From: Candidatus Flexifilum affinis | Lineage (GTDB): Bacteria; Chloroflexota; Anaerolineae; Aggregatilineales; Phototrophicaceae | Length of the DNA: 64,000 nt | NCBI GenBank assembly: GCA_016713325.1 | Contig: JADJPJ010000019.1 | Span: 62,001 to 126,000 of the forward strand | Direction of reading: 5' to 3' | Shown here: positions 20,247 through 32,826 of the stretch, one piece after another | Numbering within the stretch: the stretch's first letter is position 1 | Layout of the letters: each line of letters opens with the position of its first letter | Notes under the pieces: model-generated | Databases searched by the model: none | The model's input: only the letters and a program-made list of their open reading frames with translations | Told to the model about the DNA's origin: nothing | Translations under genes and position numbers: made by a program

Positions 20247-21521
20247 GTGAGTGAAAGCACCCCGATCGAGCAGCATGTCAATACGCATTCCCGTCCTTCG
20301 GATCTGCGCATCACCGATCTGGTGGCGCTGCGCCTGCACCGACTCCCGATGGATTGCATCATCATCCGTATCGACACCAACCAGGGTATATCCGGTTATG
20401 GTGAAGTGCGCGATTGGGGCAGTAAGACGTATGCGCTGACCCTGAAGAGCCGGCTGATGGGCGAAAACCCGTGCAACATCGACAAGATCTTTCGCAAGAT
20501 CAAGCAGTTTGGCGGGCACGCGCGGCAGGGCGGCGGCGTTTCCGCCATCGAGATGGCACTGTTCGACCTGGCCGGCAAGGCCTACGGCGTACCGGCCTAC
20601 CAACTGCTGGGAGGGAAGTTCCGCGACAAGATCCTGTGCTACTCGGATACGCCGACCGAGAAAGAACCGGCAGCGATGGTCGCGCAGTTACGCCGGCGCA
20701 TGGAACAGGGCTATGCGTTTCTGAAGATGGATATCGGTATCGATCTGGTGTCGGATATTCCAGGCACGATTAACGCACCTCCTGGCATGTTGGGCACGCG
20801 CGAGATCATGCACCCATTCACCGGCATTCAGATCACCACCAAGGGCATCGACCTGCTGGTCGAATACGTCGGTGCGATTCGCGAGCAGATCGGCTACGAG
20901 TTCCCGCTGGCGGCGGATCACTTCGGCCACATCAACCTGGAGTCGTGCATCCGGCTGGGGCGCGCGCTCGATCCGTTCACGCTGGCCTGGTACGAGGATC
21001 TGATCCCCTGGCAGTTCGCCGATCAGTACGTTCGTCTGTCGGCATCGGTGACGACGCCGATCTGCACGGGCGAGGACATTTACCTCAAAGAGAACTTCCG
21101 TCCCCTTCTGGAGAAGCGCGCCATCGCGGTCGTGCACCCGGATGTCATGACCGTCGGCGGGATGCTGGAGTTGAAGAAGGTCGGCGACGAGGCGCAGGAT
21201 CATGGCGTGGCCATGGCGCTGCACATGGCCGGGTCGCCGGTCGCCGCGCTGGCCAGCGTCCATGCCGCCGCCGCTACCGAGAACTTCCTGGCGCTGGAGA
21301 ATCATTCGGCGGATATCCCCGCCTGGAACCATCTGGTGGACGGCTTGCCCACCCCGATTGTGCAGGGCGGGTCGATCGCCGTGCCAGAGACGCCAGGGCT
21401 GGGATTCGCCGATCTCAATCTCGAAGCCTGCCGCGAATTCCTGCACCCCGACGACCCGGCGGTCTTCGAATCCACGGATTTCTGGAACAGTGAACGGTCA
21501 AACGATCGACTCTGGAGCTAA
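20247..21521 (+). CDS. Mandelate racemase / muconate-lactonizing (enolase superfamily) enzyme
   Basis: A 424-residue enolase-superfamily enzyme, acting on sugar acids or related carboxylates by proton abstraction next to a carboxylate held by Mg. The N-terminal capping domain covers roughly residues 20-150. The barrel shows candidate base Lys in FLKMDIG, and metal ligands in the order LAADHFGH (Asp), WYEDLIP (Glu) and CTGEDIY (Glu). A His follows in ALHMAGSP. The start is GTG at 20247 with AGGAGAG at the right distance; the frame is open to 20154 but upstream residues look unrelated. The SDR gene starts 6 bp after its stop, so both probably serve one sugar-acid pathway. Confidence 0.9.
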   Translation: MSESTPIEQHVNTHSRPSDLRITDLVALRLHRLPMDCIIIRIDTNQGISGYGEVRDWGSKTYALTLKSRLMGENPCNIDKIFRKIKQFGGHARQGGGVSAIEMALFDLAGKAYGVPAYQLLGGKFRDKILCYSDTPTEKEPAAMVAQLRRRMEQGYAFLKMDIGIDLVSDIPGTINAPPGMLGTREIMHPFTGIQITTKGIDLLVEYVGAIREQIGYEFPLAADHFGHINLESCIRLGRALDPFTLAWYEDLIPWQFADQYVRLSASVTTPICTGEDIYLKENFRPLLEKRAIAVVHPDVMTVGGMLELKKVGDEAQDHGVAMALHMAGSPVAALASVHAAAATENFLALENHSADIPAWNHLVDGLPTPIVQGGSIAVPETPGLGFADLNLEACREFLHPDDPAVFESTDFWNSERSNDRLWS

Positions 21522-21527
21522 GCGACT

Positions 21528-22561
21528 ATGCGTGTCCTGATCACGGGCGGTACCGGACTCATTGGCAAGACCACCTGCGAGCACCTGCTGGCGAAAGGCT
21601 GGCAGGTCCGCAGCCTCGATATTGCGACGCGCCAGGAACCCGCGGCCGTCGAACATCTGGTGGGCGATATTCTCCATTTCGACACGCTGGTCGAAGCGAT
21701 GAACGGCTGCGACGCGGTGGTGCATCTGGCGGCGATTCGGGCGCCTGTGCTGGCGCGGGCCAGCAGCGTGTTCGAGGTCAACGTCGCCGGGACGTTCAAC
21801 GTCTTCGAGGCGGCCGCTCGGGCGGGTATTCGCCGGGTCGTGCAGGCGAGTTCGATCAATGCCTTTGGCTTCTACTACGGCACGGTCGACCGAATCATTC
21901 GTTATCTGCCGGTCGACGAAGAACATCCAATCTTCACGACCGATCCCTATTCCTTTTCCAAGCAGGTCGATGAGCAGATTGGCGACTATTTCTGGCGTCG
22001 CGATGGCATCTCCAGCGTAGCGATGCGCTTCCCTGCGGTGCTCGCGCCCGACTACAGCGCCCGCCCGGAAGTGCAGTCGCGGCGGACAAGTTCCCGCCAG
22101 CTCATCGACGAACTGTCGAGGCTGCCGGAAGCCCTGTTGGCGGAACAGATGCATGAAGCGCGCGAGTACGATAAATGGTTCCGGGCGCAGCGTCCGATGG
22201 ACTACCATCCCGAAAACGCGATTCTGTCGGATTTGATCGAGAAGATGTCGCCGCTGTCGCGCATGTACCAACTCGATCGACCCAACTTCTGGGCGGCGCT
22301 CGACGTGCGCGACGCGGCTCACGCCATTGAGTTGGGGCTGACGGCCGAGTACGAAGGCGCGCACCCGCTGTTCATCAACGATCGGGACAACTCACTGGGG
22401 TATGATGCGCAGACGCTGGCCCGCCTCTTCTATCCGGACGTGACCGAGTATCGCAAGACGCTGGCCGGTACCGCGGCGCTGGTGTGCAACACCCGGGCGA
22501 AGCTGTTGATCGGCTACGAGCCGAAATACTCGGTGGTGAACGCGGGGCAGCCGCATAACTA

Positions 22562-22562
<1 letters not shown>
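21528..22562 (+). CDS. NAD(P)-dependent epimerase/dehydratase (extended SDR)
   Basis: A 344-residue extended short-chain dehydrogenase. Nucleotide-binding TGGTGLIGK at residues 6-14, VVHLAAIR near 65, catalytic Ser region QASSINAFG and YSFSK (YxxxK) near 141-145. It begins 6 bp after the enolase-superfamily gene and is almost certainly co-transcribed. Uronate or sugar-nucleotide oxidation/epimerisation is likely, but the substrate is not determined. Directly after its stop begins the repeat field of 22562-23166. Confidence 0.9.
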
Positions 22563-22980
<418 letters not shown>

Positions 22981-22983
<3 letters not shown>

Positions 22984-23166
22984 CCGGGGGTGAGGTTGCA
23001 CGCACGCGAAGGAACTCGACGCTTTCACAGAACGAATCGCCGGGGCCGGGGGTGAGGTTGCACGCGCGCGAAGGAACTCGACGCCTTCACAGAACGAATC
23101 GCCGGGGCCGGGGGTGAGGTTGCACGCACGCGAAGGAACTCGACTCCTTCACATAACGAGTCGCCG
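22981..23166. repeat. Three tandem 62-bp repeats
   Basis: Units 22981-23042, 23043-23104 and 23105-23166 are nearly identical, each beginning GGGCCGGGGGTGAGG and containing TTGCACGC-CGCGAAGG and ACTCGAC. A partial fourth start (GGGGTGAGCTTGCA) leads into the ribosome site of the DUF559 gene. Absence of unique spacers excludes CRISPR. Confidence 0.9.
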
Positions 23167-23195
23167 GGGGTGAGCTTGCATTTCAGGAGATCAAT

Positions 23196-23684
23196 ATGCC
23201 AGCCTCTCAGCCTGCGCCGCAGATACCACACGGCGACTCCTCAGCCGCTGATCCGAATCCGGAGGCACGGCTCTTCCATTCGCCACCGGAACTGTGGAAC
23301 AAGCTAAAATCCATCGCACGAGAAATGCGTCATGAACCCACGCCTGCCGAGGAGTACCTCTGGCAGCGTCTCCGGAATCGGCAGGTCGCCGGCGCGAAGT
23401 TTCGCCGCCAGTATGCCATTGACCACTTCATTGTTGACTTTGTCTGCCTGGAGCAGCGCCTGATTATCGAGGTGGATGGCAGCATTCACAATGTGGTAGT
23501 CGAATACGACGCCCATCGACAGGCAGTTCTGGAGGCGCAGGGATTTCGTTTTCTGCGCTTTCGGAATGAAGACGTGCTCGAGTCGATCGATGACGTCATA
23601 GCGGCAGTGACTTCTGCGATAGGCAATTTCTGGCAGAGAACCCGGCCAATCAAGCTGAACTGCTCAACAGGCCGGGTTCTTTGA
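23196..23684 (+). CDS. DUF559 endonuclease-like protein
   Basis: A 162-residue protein whose core (residues about 45-150) is DUF559, a small domain of the Vsr/restriction-endonuclease fold: AREMRHEPTPAEEYLWQRLRNRQ, GAKFRRQYAIDHFIVDFVCLEQRLIIEVDGS, then VLEAQGFRFLRFRNEDVL. The Asp/Glu residues in DFVC and IEVDG match the catalytic layout of that nuclease fold. The ATG has AGGAGA upstream. The gene sits directly downstream of the palindromic and tandem repeat field, and a hairpin spans its 3' end. Family function is unproven; a DNA-cleaving or repair role is inferred from fold. Confidence 0.9.
   Translation: MPASQPAPQIPHGDSSAADPNPEARLFHSPPELWNKLKSIAREMRHEPTPAEEYLWQRLRNRQVAGAKFRRQYAIDHFIVDFVCLEQRLIIEVDGSIHNVVVEYDAHRQAVLEAQGFRFLRFRNEDVLESIDDVIAAVTSAIGNFWQRTRPIKLNCSTGRVL
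23637..23680 (+). terminator. Hairpin over the 3' end of the DUF559 gene
   Basis: AGAACCCGGCC (23637-23647) and GGCCGGGTTCT (23670-23680) form a perfect 11-bp stem with a 22-nt loop and a short TTGAAA tail. The right arm overlaps the last codons of the DUF559 gene. It is a terminator or another repeat of the same field. Confidence 0.55.
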
Positions 23685-23712
23685 AACTTCAGGGAGCGAG
23701 GATGGCCGCTTC

Positions 23713-27069
<3,357 letters not shown>

Positions 27070-27071
27070 CT

Positions 27072-29018
27072 CTAATGCCCTTCAATTCTTAGAATGTGGG
27101 CCGGCAGTCGCGCCGGGTCCAGTCGCACGTAGTTGTACTCACCCCAGTTATAGACCGCGCCGCTGAGCAGATCGCGCACATTGAAGCGGCTCCCCCACGG
27201 CAGCCCGATTTGATCGAGCGGCACGCGGACGTTGGCATCCTGCGTCTGGAAGGGATCGAGGTTGACGGCGATCAGCAGAATGTTGGAGCGGTCGGACGTC
27301 ATCTTGGCAAAGAACAGGATCTGATCGTTTTCGGCCGGGAAGAACGAGATGTTGCGCAGCTCCTGCAGCGCCGGGTTCTCGCAGCGGATCTGGTTGACCA
27401 GCGCGATCAGGTCTTTCATGCCGGGCTGCGTCCAGTCGCGCACCTTGATCTCGTACTTCTCGGAGTTCAGGTATTCTTCCTTGCCCGGCGCCGTGGCCAC
27501 GTTCTCGAAGAACTCGAAGCCGCTGTAGATGCCATAGGTCGAGCCGAGCGTCGCCGCCAGCAGGAAGCGAATGCGAAAGGCGGGCGGCCCGCCGCGCTGG
27601 AGGTACTCGGTCAGGATGTCGGGTGTGTTGGCGAAGAAATTCGGGCGGTAGTAATTGGCGATCTCGCCCTGAGTGAGTTCGGTCAGATACTCGATCAGCT
27701 CGTGCTTGTTGTTGCGCCAGGTGAAGTAGCTGTAGGACTGGGTGAAGCCGATCTTGGCCAGCGCCTTCATGATCGGCGGGCGCGAGAACGCTTCGGCCAG
27801 GAAGACGATGTCGGGGTAGTCCTGGTGGATTTCCCGGATCACCCACTCCCAGAAGACGAATGGCTTGGTGTGCGGGTTGTCGACCCGGAAAATGGTCACG
27901 CCGCACTCGATCCAATGCACCAGGAGGCCCTTCAGCGCCTGCCAGAGCGATTCCTTGGCCGGCGAGTCGAAGTTGATCGGGTAGATGTCCTCGTACTTCT
28001 TGGGGGGGTTCTCGGCATATTTGATCGTGCCGTCGGGCCGGTGATAGAACCACTCCGGGTGTTCTTTCACCCACGGATGATCCGGCGAGCACTGGATGGC
28101 GAAGTCGAGGGCGATCTCGATGCCCATGTCGTTGGCCGCTTTGACGAAGTGGCGGAAGTCCTCGACCGTGCCGAGCGACGGATCGACCGCGTCATGGCCG
28201 CCGTTCTCGTTGCCGATGGCCCACGGGCTGCCCGGATCTTCCGATCCGGCGACCAGCGAGTTGTTCTTGCCCTTGCGCGCCGTGCGGCCGATTGGGTGGA
28301 TAGGGGGCAGGTAGATGACGTCGAAGCCCAGGTCGCGCACGTATTCCAGATGCTTTTCGGCATCCTCGAAGGTGCCGCTGCGGGCCGTCGAATTGGTCAT
28401 CGAGCGGGGAAACATCTCGTACCAGGAGCCAAACAGGGCGCGCTTGCGTTCGACGAACAGGGGGTAGCTTTCGGAGACGACGGCGTCCTCGCGTGACTGG
28501 AGTTTGGCGGCGGCCTGCTCGACATCCTGGCGCGAGACCACGGCCAGCGCCATGCGCGGGTCGCTGCCCGGCTGAAGGGCGGCCTTCGCCTCGGCCAGAA
28601 CGGCACGCTCGGCCTTATTGGCGCGGGCGAGCAGCGGCTCGATCAGCGTCAGTCCCTCGGCCATCTCGCTGCTCAGGTCCTGCCGGCCGGCGCTGACCTT
28701 GCGATCCAGTTCGCGTACCCACGTGGCGTAGACGTCGGTCCACGCTTCGATGGAAAACGAGAAGTCGCCGCTGGCCGTGACCTTGAATTCGCCCTGCCAG
28801 GCGTCCAGGCCGCGATTGACCAGGTGCATCGGCGTGGTGAGGATCGGGGCGTCGCCGTCGCGCTGCCAGCGCAGCTCGGCGCGAATGATGTCCGCGCCGT
28901 CCCGAAAGATGGTCGCCTCGACCACGCAGGTCTCGCCGGCAACGCGTTTGGCTGGATACCGCCCACAGTCCACAACGGGCCTGATATCCTCGATAAAGAT
29001 GTGACGTTCGCTCGACAT
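27072..29018 (-). CDS. glgE: Alpha-1,4-glucan:maltose-1-phosphate maltosyltransferase (GlgE)
   Basis: A 648-residue GH13 subfamily 3 enzyme which transfers maltosyl units from maltose-1-phosphate to alpha-1,4-glucan. Typical order: an N-terminal beta domain ([20 protein letters not shown]), [30 protein letters not shown] (residues about 233-253) and [15 protein letters not shown]. These are followed by [13 protein letters not shown], nucleophile Asp in [10 protein letters not shown] near 378, and acid Glu in LAEAFSRP near 407. Length is usual for the family (650-700). It is the promoter-proximal gene of the glgE-treS/maltokinase operon. Together the pair forms the GlgE route from trehalose to glycogen-like glucan; a branching enzyme is not in this window. 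Confidence 0.97.
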   Translation of the reverse strand: MSSERHIFIEDIRPVVDCGRYPAKRVAGETCVVEATIFRDGADIIRAELRWQRDGDAPILTTPMHLVNRGLDAWQGEFKVTASGDFSFSIEAWTDVYATWVRELDRKVSAGRQDLSSEMAEGLTLIEPLLARANKAERAVLAEAKAALQPGSDPRMALAVVSRQDVEQAAAKLQSREDAVVSESYPLFVERKRALFGSWYEMFPRSMTNSTARSGTFEDAEKHLEYVRDLGFDVIYLPPIHPIGRTARKGKNNSLVAGSEDPGSPWAIGNENGGHDAVDPSLGTVEDFRHFVKAANDMGIEIALDFAIQCSPDHPWVKEHPEWFYHRPDGTIKYAENPPKKYEDIYPINFDSPAKESLWQALKGLLVHWIECGVTIFRVDNPHTKPFVFWEWVIREIHQDYPDIVFLAEAFSRPPIMKALAKIGFTQSYSYFTWRNNKHELIEYLTELTQGEIANYYRPNFFANTPDILTEYLQRGGPPAFRIRFLLAATLGSTYGIYSGFEFFENVATAPGKEEYLNSEKYEIKVRDWTQPGMKDLIALVNQIRCENPALQELRNISFFPAENDQILFFAKMTSDRSNILLIAVNLDPFQTQDANVRVPLDQIGLPWGSRFNVRDLLSGAVYNWGEYNYVRLDPARLPAHILRIEGH

Positions 29019-29104
29019 GTCGCTCCCTGTCGTCTGCTAATGTCCAAAGTTTACAGAGACACTCCCGGTGGATCAACCATGGGGACCGGGAGCGCCAGGG
29101 TCGA

Positions 29105-30444
29105 TCAAAGGACCGGCGCGTCGTATTCCACGTAAGGCACATCCAGACCGAAGGCGGCGTAATCCGGGTGGGGCAGCGGCAGGCCGAGCGCATGCGCCGC
29201 CGCCAGCTCGCCCGCGGCCGGCGCCGTCATCACGCCATGGCCGACATGGGCCACCGACAGGATCAGGCCGGCGATTTCGGGATGCGGGCAGATGATGGCG
29301 CGCTCGCTGTCATACGGCGTGCGACTCCCGTCGGGGTTGGGAATGTAGGCCGCTGTCTCGTCGCGGTGGACGTAATAGCCGATGTTGTGATACAGCCCAC
29401 GCAGGTATTTCGGGTCGTTGAAGCCCTCGCCTTCACCATGCCTGAACTGCCGCGCCAGCACCGCCAGGGTCAGCGACGGGAAACGCGGGTCCTTCAGCCG
29501 GTTCAGCTTGTCGCTCGGCAGGCGGACGGCGTCGTGCTCCGGGTTGGGCACCAGTTCGGGCGCCCATTTGCTGTGCCAGTGGTACTCCCAGCCGAAGATC
29601 GCCCCCTCGCCCGCTTCCGGACGGACATGGGGCGCAGGCGGTTCGCCGATCAGCATGGGTGAGCTGGCGGTGAAGCCGGCGTGCCGGTAGCTGGTGGTGA
29701 AGCTCTGACGGGGGCGCAGGATGACCGGCAGGTTGAACCCGGACTCGTGGGCGATCAGCGTCGCCCAGGCCCCGGCCGCCAGGATGACGATCGGCGCGTG
29801 GATGTCGCCCTGTGGCGTGCGCACGCCGACCACGCGACCGCTCGCGAACAGGATTTGCGTGGAGGGATGCCGAGCAGCACGCGCGCATTAGGCGCCGAGC
29901 GGACGAAGGCGTGGATCAGCGCATTGGAGTCCATCCAGCCGGCGGTCGGGTCCCATTTGGCGGCGATGACGACATCGCCCAGCGAGGGGTAGCGATAGCG
30001 CACCTCGTCGGCTTCCAGGTATTCGATATGGGGCAGCCCGATGCTGTGCAGGCGCTCGACGTCGCCGCGCAGGCTGGCAGCGTAGGAGTCGCTCATGGCC
30101 AGGAAGAGATAGCCCTGTTCCTTGAGGTGGATCGAGTCCGAGGCGCCCTCGCCGAAATACGCGTCGGCGTTGTGCAGCACTTCGACGCTGCGCTGCATCT
30201 GCCGCATGATCGGGATGTTCGGCCAGCACGTGCGGTAGTTTTCCAGCGAGGCCAGCGAACTGCCGGCGCCGAGCCGCTCCTCGCGTTCGATGAGGATAGC
30301 CTTGATGTTCGGCTGCGCCCGTTCCAGGGCCCACAGCGCCGCCGCGCCGGATGGCCCGCCGCCGATGACGATGGCATCGGCCGAAGTGGGCATCTGATCC
30401 GGTGCGGGGTTGAGCAGATAGCGATCGCCGCTGACGGAAGTCAT
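29105..30444 (-). pseudogene. FAD-dependent amino-acid/sarcosine oxidase-type oxidoreductase, frameshifted
   Basis: A DAO-family flavoprotein of about 446 residues when joined. The first frame (30444 downward) has the FAD-binding GGGPSGAAALWALE near residue 28 and AGSSLASLENYRTCWP, then derails after ARVLLGIP near 29861-29866. The correct continuation TQILFASGRVVGVRTPQGD runs in the second frame to 29105. It carries VILAAGAWA and the C-terminal GLILSVAHVGHGVMTAPAAGEL that closes the FAD site. One missing base accounts for it. The 30454 dehydrogenase gene lies 9 bp upstream, so they form an operon, possibly for oxidation of an amine or hydroxy acid. Substrate unknown. Confidence 0.85.
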
Positions 30445-30453
30445 GATGGCTGC

Positions 30454-31350
30454 CTACTCTTTCGTGCCCACTTCGACGCCGGCCAGGTTTTCCAGGGCCT
30501 TGACCAGGGCATGGTTGCCTTCACTGCCCAGGCCGCGCTGCTGGAGCGTGCGGTAGAGGTTGTTGATCAGGCTGGTCGCCAGCATGGGCACGCCGAGTTC
30601 CTGCGCGGCTTCGAGCACCAGACGCACGTCCTTCTGCTGCAAATCGATGGTGAAGCCGGGGCGCCAGTCGCGCCGGGCCATCTGCGGGCCGCGCATGCTC
30701 AGCATCCAACTGCCGGCCGCGCCGCCGGCCACGGCGTCGATGGTCTTTTGCAAGTCAAGCCCGCCTGCCTGGGCGAAGAGCAGCGCCTCGCTCACCGCCA
30801 GCCCGTTGACGACCACCAGCACCTGGTTGACCAGCTTGACCATCTGCCCGGAGCCGATGCCGCCGACCAGGGTGACCGTCTTGCCCATGGCGCGGAGGAC
30901 GGGCAAGGCCCGCTCGAACTGATCCGCCTCACCGCCGACCATGATGCTCAGGGTGCCCTTGGCCGCTCCCTCGCTGCCGCCGCTGACCGGCGCATCGAGC
31001 ATCTGGATACCCTTCGCAGCCAGCGCCTCGGCCATGGTCCGGGTGGCGCCGGGGCTGATGGTGCTCATGTCGATCACCAGCGCGCCCGGTTTCGCGCCGT
31101 GGATGATGCCGTTGTCGCCCAGCACGACCGCTTCGACGTCCGGCGTATCGCTCACGCAGGTGATGATGATGTCGCTTTTGGCGGCGACATCGGCGGGCGA
31201 TTCACCCTGTGCCGCGCCTGCCGCGACGATTTGTTTCATTTTGCTGGCGGTGCGATTCCACACCGTGAGGGGGAAGCTCGCCTTGAGCAGGTTCATGGTC
31301 ATGCCCTGGCCCATGATGCCCAACCCGATAAAGCCGACGCGCTCCGACAT
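30454..31350 (-). CDS. 3-hydroxyisobutyrate dehydrogenase / tartronate semialdehyde reductase family
   Basis: A 298-residue beta-hydroxyacid dehydrogenase. N-terminal nucleotide-binding GFIGLGIMGQGM at residues 6-17, substrate-binding DAPVSGGSEGAAKGTL near 118, and catalytic Lys in GSGQMVKLVNQ near 171, all in the expected order and length for the GarR/MmsB family. The ATG has AGGAGA six bases upstream. It is followed after 9 bp by the FAD oxidoreductase. Cofactor (NAD or NADP) and exact substrate cannot be decided from this. Confidence 0.92.
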   Translation of the reverse strand: MSERVGFIGLGIMGQGMTMNLLKASFPLTVWNRTASKMKQIVAAGAAQGESPADVAAKSDIIITCVSDTPDVEAVVLGDNGIIHGAKPGALVIDMSTISPGATRTMAEALAAKGIQMLDAPVSGGSEGAAKGTLSIMVGGEADQFERALPVLRAMGKTVTLVGGIGSGQMVKLVNQVLVVVNGLAVSEALLFAQAGGLDLQKTIDAVAGGAAGSWMLSMRGPQMARRDWRPGFTIDLQQKDVRLVLEAAQELGVPMLATSLINNLYRTLQQRGLGSEGNHALVKALENLAGVEVGTKE

Positions 31351-31508
31351 GTGATCTCTCCTGAGGGGGGTACACCCCGCCGCGAACCCTGCGAGTAACA
31401 GGATAAGGATACCGCAGATGAGCCAAACCGGAGAGGCAGACGGATAACCGACGGCGAACCAGATGACGATTTTTCAGATGTATGTTAGGCTAATTCAAAA
31501 TTGCGTAG

Positions 31509-32780
31509 ATGACCCGATCTCTGAAGAAATCGCCGGCAGAAAACATGTTGACGCGACATATTTTTCTGAGCTACAGCCGCGCCGACGCCGCCATCATGGC
31601 CCGCGTTCGCGAAGCGCTGCGCGCGGAAGGCTTGAACATGTGGACGGATGAACGACTTCAGCCGGGATCGCCGGAATGGGAGCGTGAGATCGAATCCGCC
31701 ATAAAGAGTGGTGGCGGTGTGGTGGTTCTGCTTTCGCCAAGCTCCAACGAGTCGATCTGGGTGCGACGCGAGATCGCCTTTGCGGAGGCGTTCAACGTGC
31801 GCATTTTCCCTGTACTGGTCAGCGGAAATGAGCAGACCGCGGTTCCGGCCCGCCTGATCAATCATCAACGGATCGATATCCGGCGCACGCGAGACTACGA
31901 AGCCCAGGTCAGCCGCCTTGTGGATGCGCTCTGCGCCCACGCCGGTATCGAACGTGAGTCCAGCCGAAGAATGCGTCAGGCGCAGGAGGAGCGGGCGCGC
32001 CAGGAAAAGGCTCAGCGCCAAGAAGCGGCCGGACCCGCCCCAGAAATTCCCGCAGCCGCAGCCGTCGTCGGCCGGAGCGGGCCGGCCAGCGGCTGGAGCG
32101 CCTTACTGACCCTCGCGACCTGGTTGCCACTGGCGCTGCCACTGCTCGGATCGGTCCTCGGTGTGTTTCCGTATAGCAATATCATCTTTACGGACTTTTC
32201 GCCGTCCGGATGGCTGGCAATTCTGGTGATCTGTGTGGCGCTTCTATTCGTGCTCGATCGTCGCCTGCCGTCCAGCGACAAGTGGAGCGCCCGCGCAGGC
32301 CTTGGCTACATGGTGGTGTTCGGGTTAATCACACTGGCCTTTGCCTGCCTGGCCGTCAGCCCGTTCTATTTCTGGCAGGCCAGCCCATTTGCCATCGTAA
32401 GCCTTCTGTCCTGCATTGCCGTCGCCTGCCAGGCCGCCAGCCTATCGATTCTTCGGCGGTTCGCCGATGGAACCATGACCGTCCCCTCGCACAACCTTGC
32501 GGCCATGGGCGTAGGGCTGGCGGCTGCGGGAGCACTTGTTGGCTTTCCTGCTGGTTATATTGTCAGGGACACCGTCCGCGATCTGACTCTGTTGATGATC
32601 ATCAGCGTCGTCATCAATGTCGTTGCCGCCGCCATTGTATTTGTCATCTTGAGTTTCGCGGCTGAGCCGCTCTCAAAAGTCGAGCGTCCTCTCAACCGAA
32701 TCCTGGCGGTGCTCTACGTCATTGCCGTTGCCGCAGAAGTTTACCTGGTCTTCTTTAACGGCTGGGGCTTGTTCAGGTAA
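31509..32780 (+). CDS. TIR-domain membrane protein
   Basis: A 423-residue protein with an N-terminal TIR domain (residues about 15-145: HIFLSYSRADAAIMARVREAL, LNMWTDERLQPGSPEWEREIESAI, VVVLLSPSSNESIWVRREIAFA). A charged coiled-coil linker follows (about 150-185), then eight or so membrane segments in the C-terminal 240 residues. The WEREIESAI segment holds a Glu at the place used for NAD cleavage in TIR NADases; activity is not proven. A start at 31545 is also possible. It stands alone: no adjacent defence gene or second subunit is seen. Bacterial TIR-membrane proteins serve in signalling or abortive defence; which one applies is open. Confidence 0.85.
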   Translation: MTRSLKKSPAENMLTRHIFLSYSRADAAIMARVREALRAEGLNMWTDERLQPGSPEWEREIESAIKSGGGVVVLLSPSSNESIWVRREIAFAEAFNVRIFPVLVSGNEQTAVPARLINHQRIDIRRTRDYEAQVSRLVDALCAHAGIERESSRRMRQAQEERARQEKAQRQEAAGPAPEIPAAAAVVGRSGPASGWSALLTLATWLPLALPLLGSVLGVFPYSNIIFTDFSPSGWLAILVICVALLFVLDRRLPSSDKWSARAGLGYMVVFGLITLAFACLAVSPFYFWQASPFAIVSLLSCIAVACQAASLSILRRFADGTMTVPSHNLAAMGVGLAAAGALVGFPAGYIVRDTVRDLTLLMIISVVINVVAAAIVFVILSFAAEPLSKVERPLNRILAVLYVIAVAAEVYLVFFNGWGLFR

Positions 32781-32781
32781 A

Positions 32782-32814
32782 GGGCAGAGCGCGTCGTGAC
32801 GTCCTGCTCTGCCC
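32782..32814. terminator. Bidirectional hairpin between convergent genes
   Basis: GGGCAGAGC (32782-32790) and GCTCTGCCC (32806-32814) form a 9-bp stem with a 15-nt loop between the convergent TIR and M3 peptidase genes. No long T-run. Confidence 0.5.
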
Positions 32815-32826
32815 CGTGCGATCGAC

